Origin: Calonectria ilicicola
Taxonomy: Eukaryota > Ascomycota > Sordariomycetes > Hypocreales > Nectriaceae
NCBI GenBank assembly: GCA_020809705.1
Contig: CP085826.1
Span: forward strand, 744,001 to 808,000
Reading direction: 5' to 3'
Length of the DNA stretch: 64,000 nt
The translations under genes were made by a program, and so were the position numbers. Below are positions 24,692 to 34,770 of this stretch, piece after piece (the stretch's first letter is position 1; each line of letters starts with the position of its first letter). Below the pieces are notes generated by a model. That model worked only from the letters and a program-made list of their open reading frames with translations. It ran no database searches and was not told the DNA's origin.

Positions 24692-26098
24692 TCAGTCCTT
24701 CCGAACACAGATTTCCAAATCACCGAAACGGTCCCAATCAACAGGAAAGGCATGTCTGTCGTAATCCTCCATCATCTCTCGGGTGCGAGGCGAGTCCTGG
24801 TCTGTGATCCATGGCCTGTGTCCTGATCATTAGCGCGTTGACATATCGGAATGGTAAAGTGGATAGAACTCACGAGCACAAAGCTATGTTATTGTCGATG
24901 TCTCTGACAAGCCATTCTGATTTCTCCTCCTCGGTACCAGTGACGCGATTCCATATCATTGCTGCCGGTCTCGCGATATCAGCCACTACCTGCTTGACAG
25001 GAATGTCAGGATGGCAGCTGACGACAATTGCCTCTTCGTCGACGCGTGTGAAGGCGAGAGCCCCATAGCCACCGGCGACCTCAAATCCCAACTCCACCAG
25101 GAGTTGTTTCGTGATTGGGGAGTAGCAGGGGTCCTGGACAAGGATGGGAAGGGAGTTAGTACCCAACAGCTCCCCAAAGACGTCTGCCATGGTAAGCGCT
25201 GCGGCATGTTGAGTCATGGACCTGCGGTGAGGGAAGTACTCTTCATCGGCTGCGACGTTGAAATTGTATCCTTCCAAATTGCCCAGTTCAAAGCACACAA
25301 TCTTCTTCGCCGACTTGGGAATCTTGATGTCGTTCTTGAGCATCTTGATCAAGTTCTTGCAAGTAGAACTCTCGGTCCAATTTTTCTGGGCTTCGTCCCA
25401 CGCAGCTCGCAACGCGGAGTATTCAATGGCCTCCGGTGGCTCATCCCTTACCCAAGACAAATCCAAGGCACAGGTGACGATTGCCCGTATTTCGTCCATG
25501 TTAATTTCTTGGTTGAGAAGATGAGCATTTCTATCCAGACTCTCTTGCGAGAAGATGAGTTGGGTGTCAAAAAGAACCATTTGATAAAGTTTGAACTGAA
25601 TTGATGGCCTGGGTTGCGAAAAATGTATGCAGTTAGCTGGCTACCCAATCAAAACAACTATTGCGTAGAGATATATGGGACGAAGTTGGTAATGCTGTAG
25701 AACTTACGTATGTTCGTGATGATCCTTCTGGCATCTGGGTTTCCCTGGGAGTTCTTTTGGTACCGAGCCCCCATTCACTGCCAGTGAGATCAGAATTATT
25801 ATCAAGAAACAAGTCATGCAATGGACATACTGCTGTCAGTCATGAAGAGGGATGGCCGCGGTTCCTTCGACAAGCCCTCCTCCATTTTGAGGAACATTTC
25901 TTTGGTCCAGAGTTTGGCACCGGATGCGTACAAATCCTTAATGTACTGGGCCAACTCTGCGCTCACCTTGCTCGGCGTGGGTTGGCTAATCCGAGCTGCG
26001 GCATCATAATGCGACTCCCCCTCATGTCGCAACTCTGTAAAAGTCAGCGACCGGAGCCGTTGATTCCATGAAATGGTCTCGCTCTGAGATTCTGACAT
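24692..26098 (-). CDS. SRR1-like domain protein
   Basis: SRR1-like proteins (named after a plant circadian/light-signalling factor) are common in fungi with mostly unknown roles. The start MSESQSETISWNQRL is at 26098. Proposed structure: exon 1 to about 25829, a small exon (about 25775-25710), a main exon starting after a CCCAG acceptor near 25613 (PSIQFKLYQMVLFDTQLIF), and a last exon reached through an intron near 24,815-24,870. The core is KIVCFELGNLEGYN, SMTQHAAALTMADVF, ILVQDPCYSPITKQLL and EAIVVSCHPDIPVKQVV. The last exon adds SPRTREMMEDYDRHAFP and ends IYV-like (EICVRKD) at 24692, as in family members. The main frame alone would stop at 24870. Its exact role is unknown. Confidence 0.8.
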
Positions 26099-27302
26099 CT
26101 TCGAAAAATGGCGGAATAGACACAAGATTATGAACCGATGATGGCAAAGTTATCTCGCAGAATGAATTGGATGCTGGGAGGCATTGGAAGAATTCGGCCG
26201 GGAAGTTGGCCCTTTTAACTATCGAAATCGACGTGTTTGCTCAAGCCGTTTGTAGGTCGATTATTACAAGCTACTGCAATGGATACGAAGATGTGACAAT
26301 AGACAAACAGTGTCACTATTTAGAGTGAAACAGTCGAAAGCAAACGTCTCAGGGACTGAAATGTTTGTTGTTTGTTGGGTTGACTGATGATACATGTGCG
26401 CATCTCATAGGAGGAAAATGTGCAGCTGACAAAATTCCCCAAAATGGATTGGTCCCAATCAAGCTTTGAGTCCCCAAACCTCCGTAAATGGTCATGCATG
26501 GTCAGCTGTGTACAAGTATTTTATCCAATAAGCCATCGAAGGGGTGCGTACAGAGGCATAGGCACGCGCGCAGTCACATGTCATCTTGTCTTACTGGCCG
26601 GTTCTGAGCTTCACATTTTACTGTGTTACATCGCTCACTGTAACAGCCGGTTTTGTCTCCGGCTGTGCATCATCGATGGGCTATTTTGGCTAATCATGGG
26701 ATTGAGCAAATCTAGAGTGCACTGGAACGAAGTAGAATGACTGATTATGTGGAGATGATACTTAGGAAGCTTAGCGTCATTTTCTAACGACACCTACGAA
26801 TGAATCCGTTCTTATTGAGCTTGTTTGGGTCCTAAAATGTTGTGATCTATAATAATTAATGATTCATTTGAGAATGCTTTGCCTTTGAATGAAAGAATCT
26901 AGGGTGAGAGCGATTATGAAATGCCCACAATGTGACAGGACCAGATTCAGTTTCAATGTATCAGCTATCATCACTCAAAATATATGAGACAAAGAACTTG
27001 TCCGAATCTGGACCGTCTATCATACCCTTAGAATGGTGGTTACTCAAACGTATTTCATTGTGCTGTTCATGTGTCAAAGGACTGGCGTCTGTTGTTCTGC
27101 TGTTCTATAGTTCATTTTACGATACGATGATTCAATCTTTATGATATGCAAAGATACTTAAGTACCATCCGATGTCTTAGATATGAACTCTTCTCAATTC
27201 ACTTTATCCTTATAGTTGAGATTGACCCTATTCCATGATCTTGCCATCGTTTACTTTAATCCTCAATACCAGTATTCGCCAGAAAAAAAAAAGCATCAGT
27301 CC
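26099..27302. other. intergenic, no gene recognised
   Basis: A 1.2-kb spacer between two divergently placed genes. Frames such as 26420-26740 have no signal or family features. Confidence 0.4.
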
Positions 27303-27932
27303 ATGATTTCTTTCATTCAGAGAGCTGGAGATAAATTGTTTCCAAATGTGAGAGGCCTCTCAGGCCGATTCGATGTATCTCGTATGCATCGCTCTGCTGA
27401 AAGACTTGGGTCGTATTTCCTCGGCTATACATTATGGAGGGATCTTGGGAGTTTCCAGACAAGCAAAACGTATTCTGCCTTAAACAGATTCAATCCGAGT
27501 ATTTATGCGTGTCCTCAACCGCCAGAACGTTTGTGGAGAACTACCCATGACAATACTCAGTCGCGGTGGGATAAAGATACTGGAGACATGGTCGCAGCCA
27601 TCGAAAATCGCTCTATTCCGTCCCAGAGAGCACTGGAGAGAGCATTCGAGAAACATGGAGACTGGAGGAATCGACAGCACAGCTGCTTTCTGTCCACCTT
27701 CAGTAGCAAAGATCATGCGCTTAATTGGGCCAATCTGCTACGTGGGAAAGGATACTCTCCTGAGACCTACCAGATAGAAACTGGCTTGTTACAAATGGAT
27801 GCACATATATTTGACATGCAGAAACTTCAAAATGAACTGGGGATCATCTACAAGTATCCAAAGAATGAATACTTGATTCTTAATCGCATCTTAGCTCGGG
27901 CAATTGCTGTGGCTGGCGCGGAGGTGGATTAG
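27303..27932 (+). CDS. DUF7587-like fungal protein
   Basis: Single-exon protein of 209 residues from the ATG at 27303 (MISFIQRAGDKLFP); an in-frame ATG at 27216 is possible but adds an unlikely leader. The core pattern is PQPPERLWRTTHDNTQSRW, DTGDMVAAIENRS, HGDWRNRQHSCFLSTFSS, DHALNWA and NEYLILNRI. It resembles the fungal DUF7587 proteins, which share an R-x-T/H opening strand, a central SxFLSTF segment and a terminal E-Y-L. That arrangement is reminiscent of ADP-ribosyltransferase folds, but catalytic assignment is speculative. There is no signal peptide. It stands alone between two large spacers. The family assignment rests on remembered pattern. Confidence 0.6.
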   Translation: MISFIQRAGDKLFPNVRGLSGRFDVSRMHRSAERLGSYFLGYTLWRDLGSFQTSKTYSALNRFNPSIYACPQPPERLWRTTHDNTQSRWDKDTGDMVAAIENRSIPSQRALERAFEKHGDWRNRQHSCFLSTFSSKDHALNWANLLRGKGYSPETYQIETGLLQMDAHIFDMQKLQNELGIIYKYPKNEYLILNRILARAIAVAGAEVD

Positions 27933-29515
27933 TAAATAGTATACAACATTTCTGAAAAGATGCAAGGCGCCGCTTATTTCCTTTTCGCCCAATGGCTTTA
28001 TTAGTCATGTCTTGAAGATTGTTGAAAGAATTGCTCTGTATTATATAGGATGTCTCGGACAGCATTGAAGAATTGGGTGTTATGGCCTATATATGAACTC
28101 ATGCAGCCAAAGCCAATGCTATTGGAGAAGAGGATCTGGCCACATGAGGCTTACTAAATAAAATCATCACACGGTTGCTAGCCATCCCGTATACTAGCGC
28201 AAGGCTTAGCACGGTTCCTTTATCTTGGAGTGATGTGAATTAACAAATTGGAGGAGCAATCAAGGTAACCCTCTCACACTGGTTCTATTACCATGCTAGC
28301 TGGACAAGAAACCATATGGATGCGCATCATCTTTGACCTCGGCGGAATTCCAGCACCCGACGTAGCGAGAAACGGCTGGGAAACAGTGGACTCTCTGTTT
28401 GCGACGATGTCTCCCGTGCGGAAATCCGTTCCGCGACCGGTCAAAGGTACTGGTCTCTGAATGGAGCAGCAATGCATAGTCCAAGATAGAATTGGGTAAG
28501 TGCTCTGCGGCAACAAGGCATTCGGCCGAAATGACACTAAGGTCGAGACCCTTCGTGCACTCGTTGGCGTCATCGACCGCCCAGTACGTGGCTTTGCCTG
28601 CGTCTGAGACCCGTAATTATACCGCCTTTGTCCGTTTTATGCATGGACAGCAGAACGGGGAGTGATTGCGTTGCCCACAGTGTGAGAAGCCCTCATTTCA
28701 CAAAACTGAATGCATAACAACCTGAAGTTAGACATGAGAATTCAAGAAATGCTACCTCCAACTAAATGAGCCCTTCCCTTTTATCAACTTCCAATGTGAT
28801 GAAAATATGAGCTCGCCAAAATGGCTGAATATGAGCATAATGGCCGCAAGGCCAGCTCTTTTGGCTGTCTTTCCCCCCGTTTCCTCAACGTGAATCAATA
28901 TGGACCCCTCCTCGCTTAGAAAGCCAAGAAATAGTGAAGCAGCTTTTGTGGCGATATATCGGCGGGAAAGCCCATTTCCATTGGATCGCTAATGGAATAT
29001 GTTCCGCTACCCACTCCCGTGCAGATGCTTCAGTGCTTTCGGCGTGCTGCATGCTTCAGAGTCGGATAGCGGCAACCCGGAAGAATGCCAAGCAATTGCG
29101 ACCCTCCAATTAAATTATCGGGTACGATTTCGAATCTCTGACGTGCATAATTTATTCAAGCTTAGAATAGAGCTATGCAGCAGAGCTAAGGTAATGTATC
29201 TCCTCAGTCACAAATCAAGTTTCACATGTTAACATTGATCGTCTCTCGCGTAAACTGCATGTCTCACCGAGATAGGGACTCTATGTATCTCTGTATGCTT
29301 TTTTTTACGCAATCATCAGGTGGTTTTTGATGTTCTCCAATGACATTTGCATTTCCTCGCTTATGCCACTTTCTCTATTAGGATAAGATTTAGTATGAGT
29401 ACTTTTGTTGAAGCGTCTGAATCATCTCGTATTTCCATCATTCAAATAGCTAGATTGATTGGGAAGCTTGGAAAAGATTAGTCAGAATGCGTGTAGGTTG
29501 CTGGCTTTCCGCGAG
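27933..29515. other. intergenic, no supported gene
   Basis: A 1.6-kb spacer. A 56-codon plus-strand frame at 28293-28463 looks somewhat protein-like (MLAGQETIWMRIIFDLGG) but has no visible family or partner exon. Confidence 0.4.
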
Positions 29516-29523
29516 TATATAAA
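29516..29523 (+). promoter_or_regulatory. TATA box of the small secreted protein gene
   Basis: TATATAAA lies 95-102 bp upstream of the ATG at 29618, the best-placed TATA box in the window. It is followed by a pyrimidine/adenine-rich leader. Confidence 0.55.
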
Positions 29524-29617
29524 GCGGACTGGTTGCCAGGTAGCATATCTGTAGTAGAGAAAGCATCCTTCATCATTTCACGCAAGACAGAAACCATATC
29601 GACATCTCTAAAATAAA

Positions 29618-30164
29618 ATGCGATCCGTCTCAATTTTCAGTATTCTTGCCCTGGCCACAGCTGCTGCCAGCGAAGAACAAATTTACCCACCAGGCGGACC
29701 AGGCAAAATTCAAGTGATCTATGACGGCGAGGTCACTGGATGTTTGAATCCCGATGGCAAATGGACCGTGAATGAAAAAAGCTGTATCGACGCATTTGGC
29801 AATGGTCAAGGCGGTGTCTCAGGTGAGAATGGTTGGCTTATCCTTGACGACGAGTCTGTGATCACTATCACGACAACGACTTGGAGTACTGCTTGGGTTG
29901 GTACTCATGTCGACAAAGGAGTAAGTGACCCGTGGCCCCGTATTTTTAATATCCGAAATGAAATTAATGGGAATATTGTAGAGAGATGCATCTAATATAA
30001 TTGGGAACTACGGGGCCGAGGACGATGAGATAACGGGGGGCCCAACGTGGTACGTGAGCGAGGTTCCAGAGGGCGATGGCACTGTCACTATCGGAGGAAA
30101 ATCTTTTGATGATGCTAAGAAGATTTCCCTGAACTTTATTTCCACTGCTACGAATGAGTTGTAA
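29618..30164 (+). CDS. small secreted protein, possibly RNase T2 C-terminal-domain-like
   Basis: Two exons (29618-29920 and 29982-30164) join in frame over a 61-nt intron with GTAAGT donor, giving 161 residues. The N-terminus is a signal peptide (MRSVSIFSILALATAAAS). The mature part is acidic and has just two cysteines, in GEVTGCLNPDGKWT and NEKSCIDAFG. The G-x-L-N-x-D-G-K-W-T stretch followed by a Cys recalls the small C-terminal domain of fungal RNase T2 proteins, but no catalytic RNase domain is present. The resemblance is weak, so it is best called a secreted protein of unknown function. A good TATA box lies 95 bp upstream. The next gene, at 30469, is on the other strand. Confidence 0.7.
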
Positions 30165-30468
30165 AGCCTGCTATTGGATTGTAGGAATACACAACACTAA
30201 ATGTGTTGATGTAACTACATTACGGCCTGCAAGGTCCTTTCTGTCAAACGGATATAGGGCACTATTGCACTACACATAAGCGGAGTGTTTACTTCACTTT
30301 TGCCGTAGCCGGCAATGTAACACTTTCACTTCACTTCTACATCTCTTATGATATGCTGCAATATAAAAAATCGTTACAAGAGCAAACTTCCGCACCTGCC
30401 TCATCTTTTTAATGGACGGTCCTGATGACTGCTATTGATAAAGGCTATTTTGAACAAGGTTGATCAAT

Positions 30469-31962
30469 TTACGGGAGTAAAATTAATCCAGCTATCTCAC
30501 TCTCCATATCGAACCACAAACCGGAAAATCCGCTATCTCTTAATTCCCTCACAGATCGAACAAAATCTGTCACCTTTTCCATATAATTTGGATAAAGAAT
30601 ATAATGAGTATTGTCGTAAAATAGCTGTTCAACGGGGCCCTCGATTTCCAACATGGCCAAAAATACCGGAAATGCCACAGCCAGCCCTCTCATATCGTCA
30701 GGAACCCACTTTGAGAAGCTCATGAGCTCGGCTGCGATGGTCATGGCTAGTTTCTTTGCAGTCTCGTCTTCAATTCCCAGAGGATATCGGAGACGGTGGA
30801 TGACGAGCAGTGCTGATGTGCGATAGAGCCTGGCTTGCATCATCATGGCCGAAATTTCCAAAAGTGTGTAGTCGGAAATTAGAGTAGAAGGAATGGCTGG
30901 CTCCCATTGTAAGATTCGCTGCTCGACTTGGAAATAGGGATCTTCTTCAAATCCTGGGCTCCCGCTGGACTCGCTTCGCATGTCGCCCGACATAATTTTC
31001 GTTTCGTGGCTGAGGATGCATAGATCATATAAAATAGGCAATAGACTTGCTGATAAGCCCATGGATCTATCCGTTTTACAGAAATCCATAGCCGGAGGTC
31101 GAATTACTGGAATCTCTCGTTTCACTAAGCACTCCACAGTATCCCACAATATTGGCGTGATGGTGACTGGGAATAATTCAACCTGGTTCATCAATGCTGG
31201 ATACCAGCTCTTGGCCAACTGTAGAGAACTTCGCACGATGGCATGTGGGGACGAACCCATGGCATTTACATGATAAACAGAAATGACTTGTCCCAGTAAA
31301 ATTAAGGCTGCAGCATCCTCAGGAGACAGCATAAGTGCAGTTTGTAGGTGCTTCAGACAGTCTGCGCCAATCGAGATGTCCAGATCACTTGGTGCCCTGC
31401 GGGTATTTTTGTCGCTGTCCCAAACACCGAGAGCGCTCTGGTAGGCATCCAGGAGCACACCATGGAGGTTGGTGATAATCCGTAATATGGCCATCCGAAA
31501 ACCGTCTGCAAAACTGGGTCCAATCATGAACTGCTGGTGAAAAATGAAGAAGCTCTTTTTGTCGCACATAATTTCTTGGATTTGTTGGAATCTCTCTGCG
31601 TCTAAAACATTTTTCGCTCGGGCTGGGTGCAGAAAGCGGCGCGTAAATGCCTCTAGTATCCTAACCGTGTCTGCTTCGTCGAAGTCTGGGTATCGGCGGG
31701 TAGTAGTAAGGGCCTGGACTTGCTGTGCAGGTGGCGGCGACTTTCGAGGCAAGACCTCATCTTCGTTATTGTCAAAAGATAAAACATCGCAAGTTCCGTA
31801 AGGAAGTGACTTTGCAATCGGTGGACGACCCATCCGTCGTCGCTGTCTGGCGAAAGAACACGGCGTCCCTTGCTTGATGCATTGGCGGCAACTCTTCACA
31901 CCCCGGTCGAAGAAGCATCGCTCCTTTTTTCGGTGACAATCATCGCAGGCTTTACCGGGCAT
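30469..31962 (-). CDS. Zn2Cys6 transcription factor, candidate regulator of the 32-40 kb genes
   Basis: Single-exon binuclear-cluster regulator of 497 residues. The cluster is at the extreme N-terminus: CDDCHRKKERC, then CRQCIKQGTPC, followed by the basic linker RQRRRMGRPP. The remainder (DTVRILEAFTRRFLHPARAK, GPSFADGFRMAILRI) is the helical middle region typical of the class. The extreme N-terminal cluster and about 500-residue length are usual for pathway-specific regulators of fungal catabolic or secondary-metabolite clusters. It is the first gene of a run of oxidoreductases and a hydrolase on its right, separated by only 516 bp. Its regulation of those genes is inferred from position only. 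Confidence 0.88.
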   Translation of the reverse strand: MPGKACDDCHRKKERCFFDRGVKSCRQCIKQGTPCSFARQRRRMGRPPIAKSLPYGTCDVLSFDNNEDEVLPRKSPPPAQQVQALTTTRRYPDFDEADTVRILEAFTRRFLHPARAKNVLDAERFQQIQEIMCDKKSFFIFHQQFMIGPSFADGFRMAILRIITNLHGVLLDAYQSALGVWDSDKNTRRAPSDLDISIGADCLKHLQTALMLSPEDAAALILLGQVISVYHVNAMGSSPHAIVRSSLQLAKSWYPALMNQVELFPVTITPILWDTVECLVKREIPVIRPPAMDFCKTDRSMGLSASLLPILYDLCILSHETKIMSGDMRSESSGSPGFEEDPYFQVEQRILQWEPAIPSTLISDYTLLEISAMMMQARLYRTSALLVIHRLRYPLGIEDETAKKLAMTIAAELMSFSKWVPDDMRGLAVAFPVFLAMLEIEGPVEQLFYDNTHYILYPNYMEKVTDFVRSVRELRDSGFSGLWFDMESEIAGLILLP

Positions 31963-32478
31963 TGGGCTGGCTGTAAACTGACGATGAGGGGTTATAGCTT
32001 GCGCGATATTGTTATCTTTAGAAGTCAGCGATGGTGAGTTGCAAAACTAAAACTGAGGGGCGACGGTGAGTATATGAATGAAATGAAGACTGTTGTTTAA
32101 ACTTCCCCGGATTCTAGGATACTGGCATTAAACTGGCAAATCAAACGGTATAGAGGAGGAGAAGCGGGGGAGGCTAGTTAAATTTAGCATAGCCTAGGCA
32201 TGTCTTCGCCCCGCTACCCAATTTTTCCCTGGTTAGCGTTTCACATGTTCAGGTTCTCACCGGCACAACCCTGTCTGACCGAGGAGAGAGAGCGGTCAGA
32301 GCGACGATAACGACGTTAAACCAATTGAAATTGGTGTATAAAATGATGTCAATACAGCTAATGCAATCTTCTATGAAACAGGCATGTTAATGAATAGTAA
32401 GACATGAAAAGAAAACTGAATCCAGACTCGCTAGCAGCTATTCACAAATTTCGAGCGCCGAATTCACCGAGGTTGAAT
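31963..32478. promoter_or_regulatory. upstream region of the Zn2Cys6 gene and 3' flank of the monooxygenase
   Basis: A 516-bp spacer. It must contain the Zn2Cys6 gene promoter. No specific site is assigned. Confidence 0.4.
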
Positions 32479-33969
32479 TCACCGAAACTCCAAGTCTCTC
32501 GTCAAGTTACCCCATTTTGATCGTGCGTAATCTGCGTAATGGTTCGTCTTCAGCTTCCACTCACCAGAAGTACCTCCCTTCGGGAAGACAGGATCGGCCT
32601 TTTGGAAGTAAGTGGACGTAAGTAGTGAGAAAATAGACCTCTCCTTCATGTTGCCCGGATTCTTCAGTCTCGGAGTTACCACAGTTGAGCCAGTCGACTT
32701 CATTCTGCGCCACAGGCGACCAAGCAGAATTCCAGTTGTTTCAGCACTTAGTGTCCAAGAGGCGTTGACGTAGCCGAAAATGAAGGCCAAGTTTGGTACA
32801 TCCTGGACCATGGAACCCTTCCATGCAAATCGTTCCGAAAAGTCGACAGGGACACCATCAATTGAGATTCGAATACCGCCAGCGAACTTGACCTTGAGAC
32901 CTGTGGCAGTAATAATTATATCGGGGTGCAGTGTTTCTCCGGAGTTGAGAATAATTTCATCTTCGGTAACTTGCTTGATCGTGTCGGTGACGATGCTGGC
33001 TTTTGTCGATCTCAAAGCCGCGAAAAAGTCACCGTCCGGGCAAGCACACACTCGCTGGTCCCAAGGGTTATAGCGTGGGTTAAAGTGCGGGTCGACTGGG
33101 ACATCGCTCGGCAGTTGTTCTTTACACTCGTTGAGAAGGTAACGCCGGGCTACGTTAGGGAAAGTCTTGCACCACCAATAGCCGTAGTAGCCGTTGAAGA
33201 GGTGCTGGACTCGAGTAATATAGCTGGATAGGTTTGCGGGGAGGAAAAAGTCGAGGATTTTGCCAAGCTTGCCCTTCTTCATGGAGAGACTTTTGATGTA
33301 TGTTGGACTCCTCTGCAGCATGGTTACGTGCTTGGCATCAGCTGCCATATTGGGCACCAAGGTAATGGCAGTTGCTCCACTGCCGATAATGACGACATCC
33401 TTGTTAGAGTAATCAAGATCTTCCGGCCAAAACTGGGGCTTGATGATTGGGCCTTGGAATTGGTCGAGCCCCGGAATATTAACGTCCAAGGCGTTTTTGT
33501 AATCGTAGTAACCTGTTCCTAGAACGATGAAGCGAGCTTGAAAGATCTTTGCTTCTCCATCTTGAACGATTGATTTAACGGTCCATGTGGATGTCTTGGA
33601 TGACCACGAGGCAGACTCGACGTTGTGGTTGAATCGAATGTGCTTGTCGATGTCGTACATGGCAGCAGACTCGCTCATGTAAGCGCAAATCTGCTTCGCT
33701 CCAGCGAGCGGCTTCTCTCCCTTCCATGGGTTCCAGGAGTATCCAAATGTGTAAATGTCAGAGTCTGATCTGATGCCGGGGTATTTGAATAGGTCCCAAG
33801 TGCCTCCGAGACGGCCGCGCCCTTCCAGAATTGTGTATGTGGTTCCAGAGGGAGCTTCTGTTACGACACTCTGGGCAATGCCGATGCCTGCGATGCCGGC
33901 ACCAATAATGATGACATCGAAGAAATCCTCAGGTGCTGAATCAGAAGTTTGTGTCGAGCTCCGGGGCAT
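32479..33969 (-). CDS. Baeyer-Villiger-type flavin monooxygenase with atypical fingerprint
   Basis: FAD/NADPH monooxygenase of 496 residues, single exon, related to the EtaA/4-hydroxyacetophenone monooxygenase type that inserts oxygen beside a ketone. The FAD Rossmann motif is IIIGAGIAGIGIAQ (residues about 20-33). GGTWDLFKYPGIRSD matches the second Baeyer-Villiger fingerprint exactly. The NADPH Rossmann is VVIIGSGATAITL. The main fingerprint F-x-G-x3-H-x3-W-P reads FQGPIIKPQFWP: the usual His is Lys (AAG, codon at 33439-33441 on the minus strand). The rest is intact, so it may be a Baeyer-Villiger enzyme with altered catalysis or an N-/S-oxidising relative. It is divergent from a hydrolase gene (800-bp gap) that could cleave an ester product. 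Confidence 0.9.
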   Translation of the reverse strand: MPRSSTQTSDSAPEDFFDVIIIGAGIAGIGIAQSVVTEAPSGTTYTILEGRGRLGGTWDLFKYPGIRSDSDIYTFGYSWNPWKGEKPLAGAKQICAYMSESAAMYDIDKHIRFNHNVESASWSSKTSTWTVKSIVQDGEAKIFQARFIVLGTGYYDYKNALDVNIPGLDQFQGPIIKPQFWPEDLDYSNKDVVIIGSGATAITLVPNMAADAKHVTMLQRSPTYIKSLSMKKGKLGKILDFFLPANLSSYITRVQHLFNGYYGYWWCKTFPNVARRYLLNECKEQLPSDVPVDPHFNPRYNPWDQRVCACPDGDFFAALRSTKASIVTDTIKQVTEDEIILNSGETLHPDIIITATGLKVKFAGGIRISIDGVPVDFSERFAWKGSMVQDVPNLAFIFGYVNASWTLSAETTGILLGRLWRRMKSTGSTVVTPRLKNPGNMKERSIFSLLTSTYFQKADPVFPKGGTSGEWKLKTNHYADYARSKWGNLTRDLEFR

Positions 33970-34770
33970 TTTGATGTGAATTTAGAGTGTCAGTTGTTTG
34001 TTGTAGTGGAGTGAGTATAAGAGAAAGAATTGGAATGCTTGGTTCTACACAACACACCATGACTGAATGGAACACAAGTATTTATTTACGGATATTTTAC
34101 TAGGCACCTCCTTCGTCCATGACCTCAAACATAGTCTATTTCGACTCTCGGTATGGGGAAGTATGGGGAAAGTTGCAGCCGAGGCTGATGGCGTTCACTG
34201 ACTACACCAACTTTTTTCCCAATTGGGAACTAAGTCTCCGGTAGCGGGTGGGGAGGCTAGTCGGAGGCACCCGTGCGCAGTGAAGCAACTCGCTTGTGGC
34301 AAGTCTCGGGTAGTATATGAAGTCCGGCTGAGTCGGCGTGATGAAGCCCGGGCGCTTTAATTGATCAGTTGCATGAGAAACATGACGGGGAGTCGGCAGT
34401 GGTGCACACCATCATATCACAGACAGGGTAATCACAAACATCGTCATCACAAACACGGTAAGAAAGGGCCGGTCCTTCCCCTCATCTTGCCACTCAACGC
34501 GCGGGATCCGAAAAGAGCGAGCAGGGATCATGCATTACAAATGGTCGAAGTCAACCCAACCCTGGACAGCAAGTGCAATTCTGGGGAGACTTTGAAGTCT
34601 AGCATTAAAACTTTTAGATAGTCAAAATCTCTTCAATAGCACTTTCAATTATTTTTTCCCCCAACTATAGATCAACTTGTTCTTCATATTCATATGGCCT
34701 TTTCTCGCACTTTTTCTTCTCTCATTCCAATTTTGACGCGAAAAAAATACCTCAAAATTCATCAATAACC
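33970..34770. promoter_or_regulatory. divergent promoter of monooxygenase and hydrolase genes
   Basis: An 801-bp bidirectional promoter. It contains a tandem GTATGGGGAA repeat (34151-34170) and several CGG/CCG triplets, including an everted pair CCG-N7-CGG near 34,323-34,335, the kind of site Zn2Cys6 proteins bind. Assigning these to the nearby regulator is inference. Confidence 0.4.

Noticed and set aside
28293..28463. 56-codon plus-strand frame with protein-like composition
   Set aside because: Too short, no partner exon, no recognised motif.
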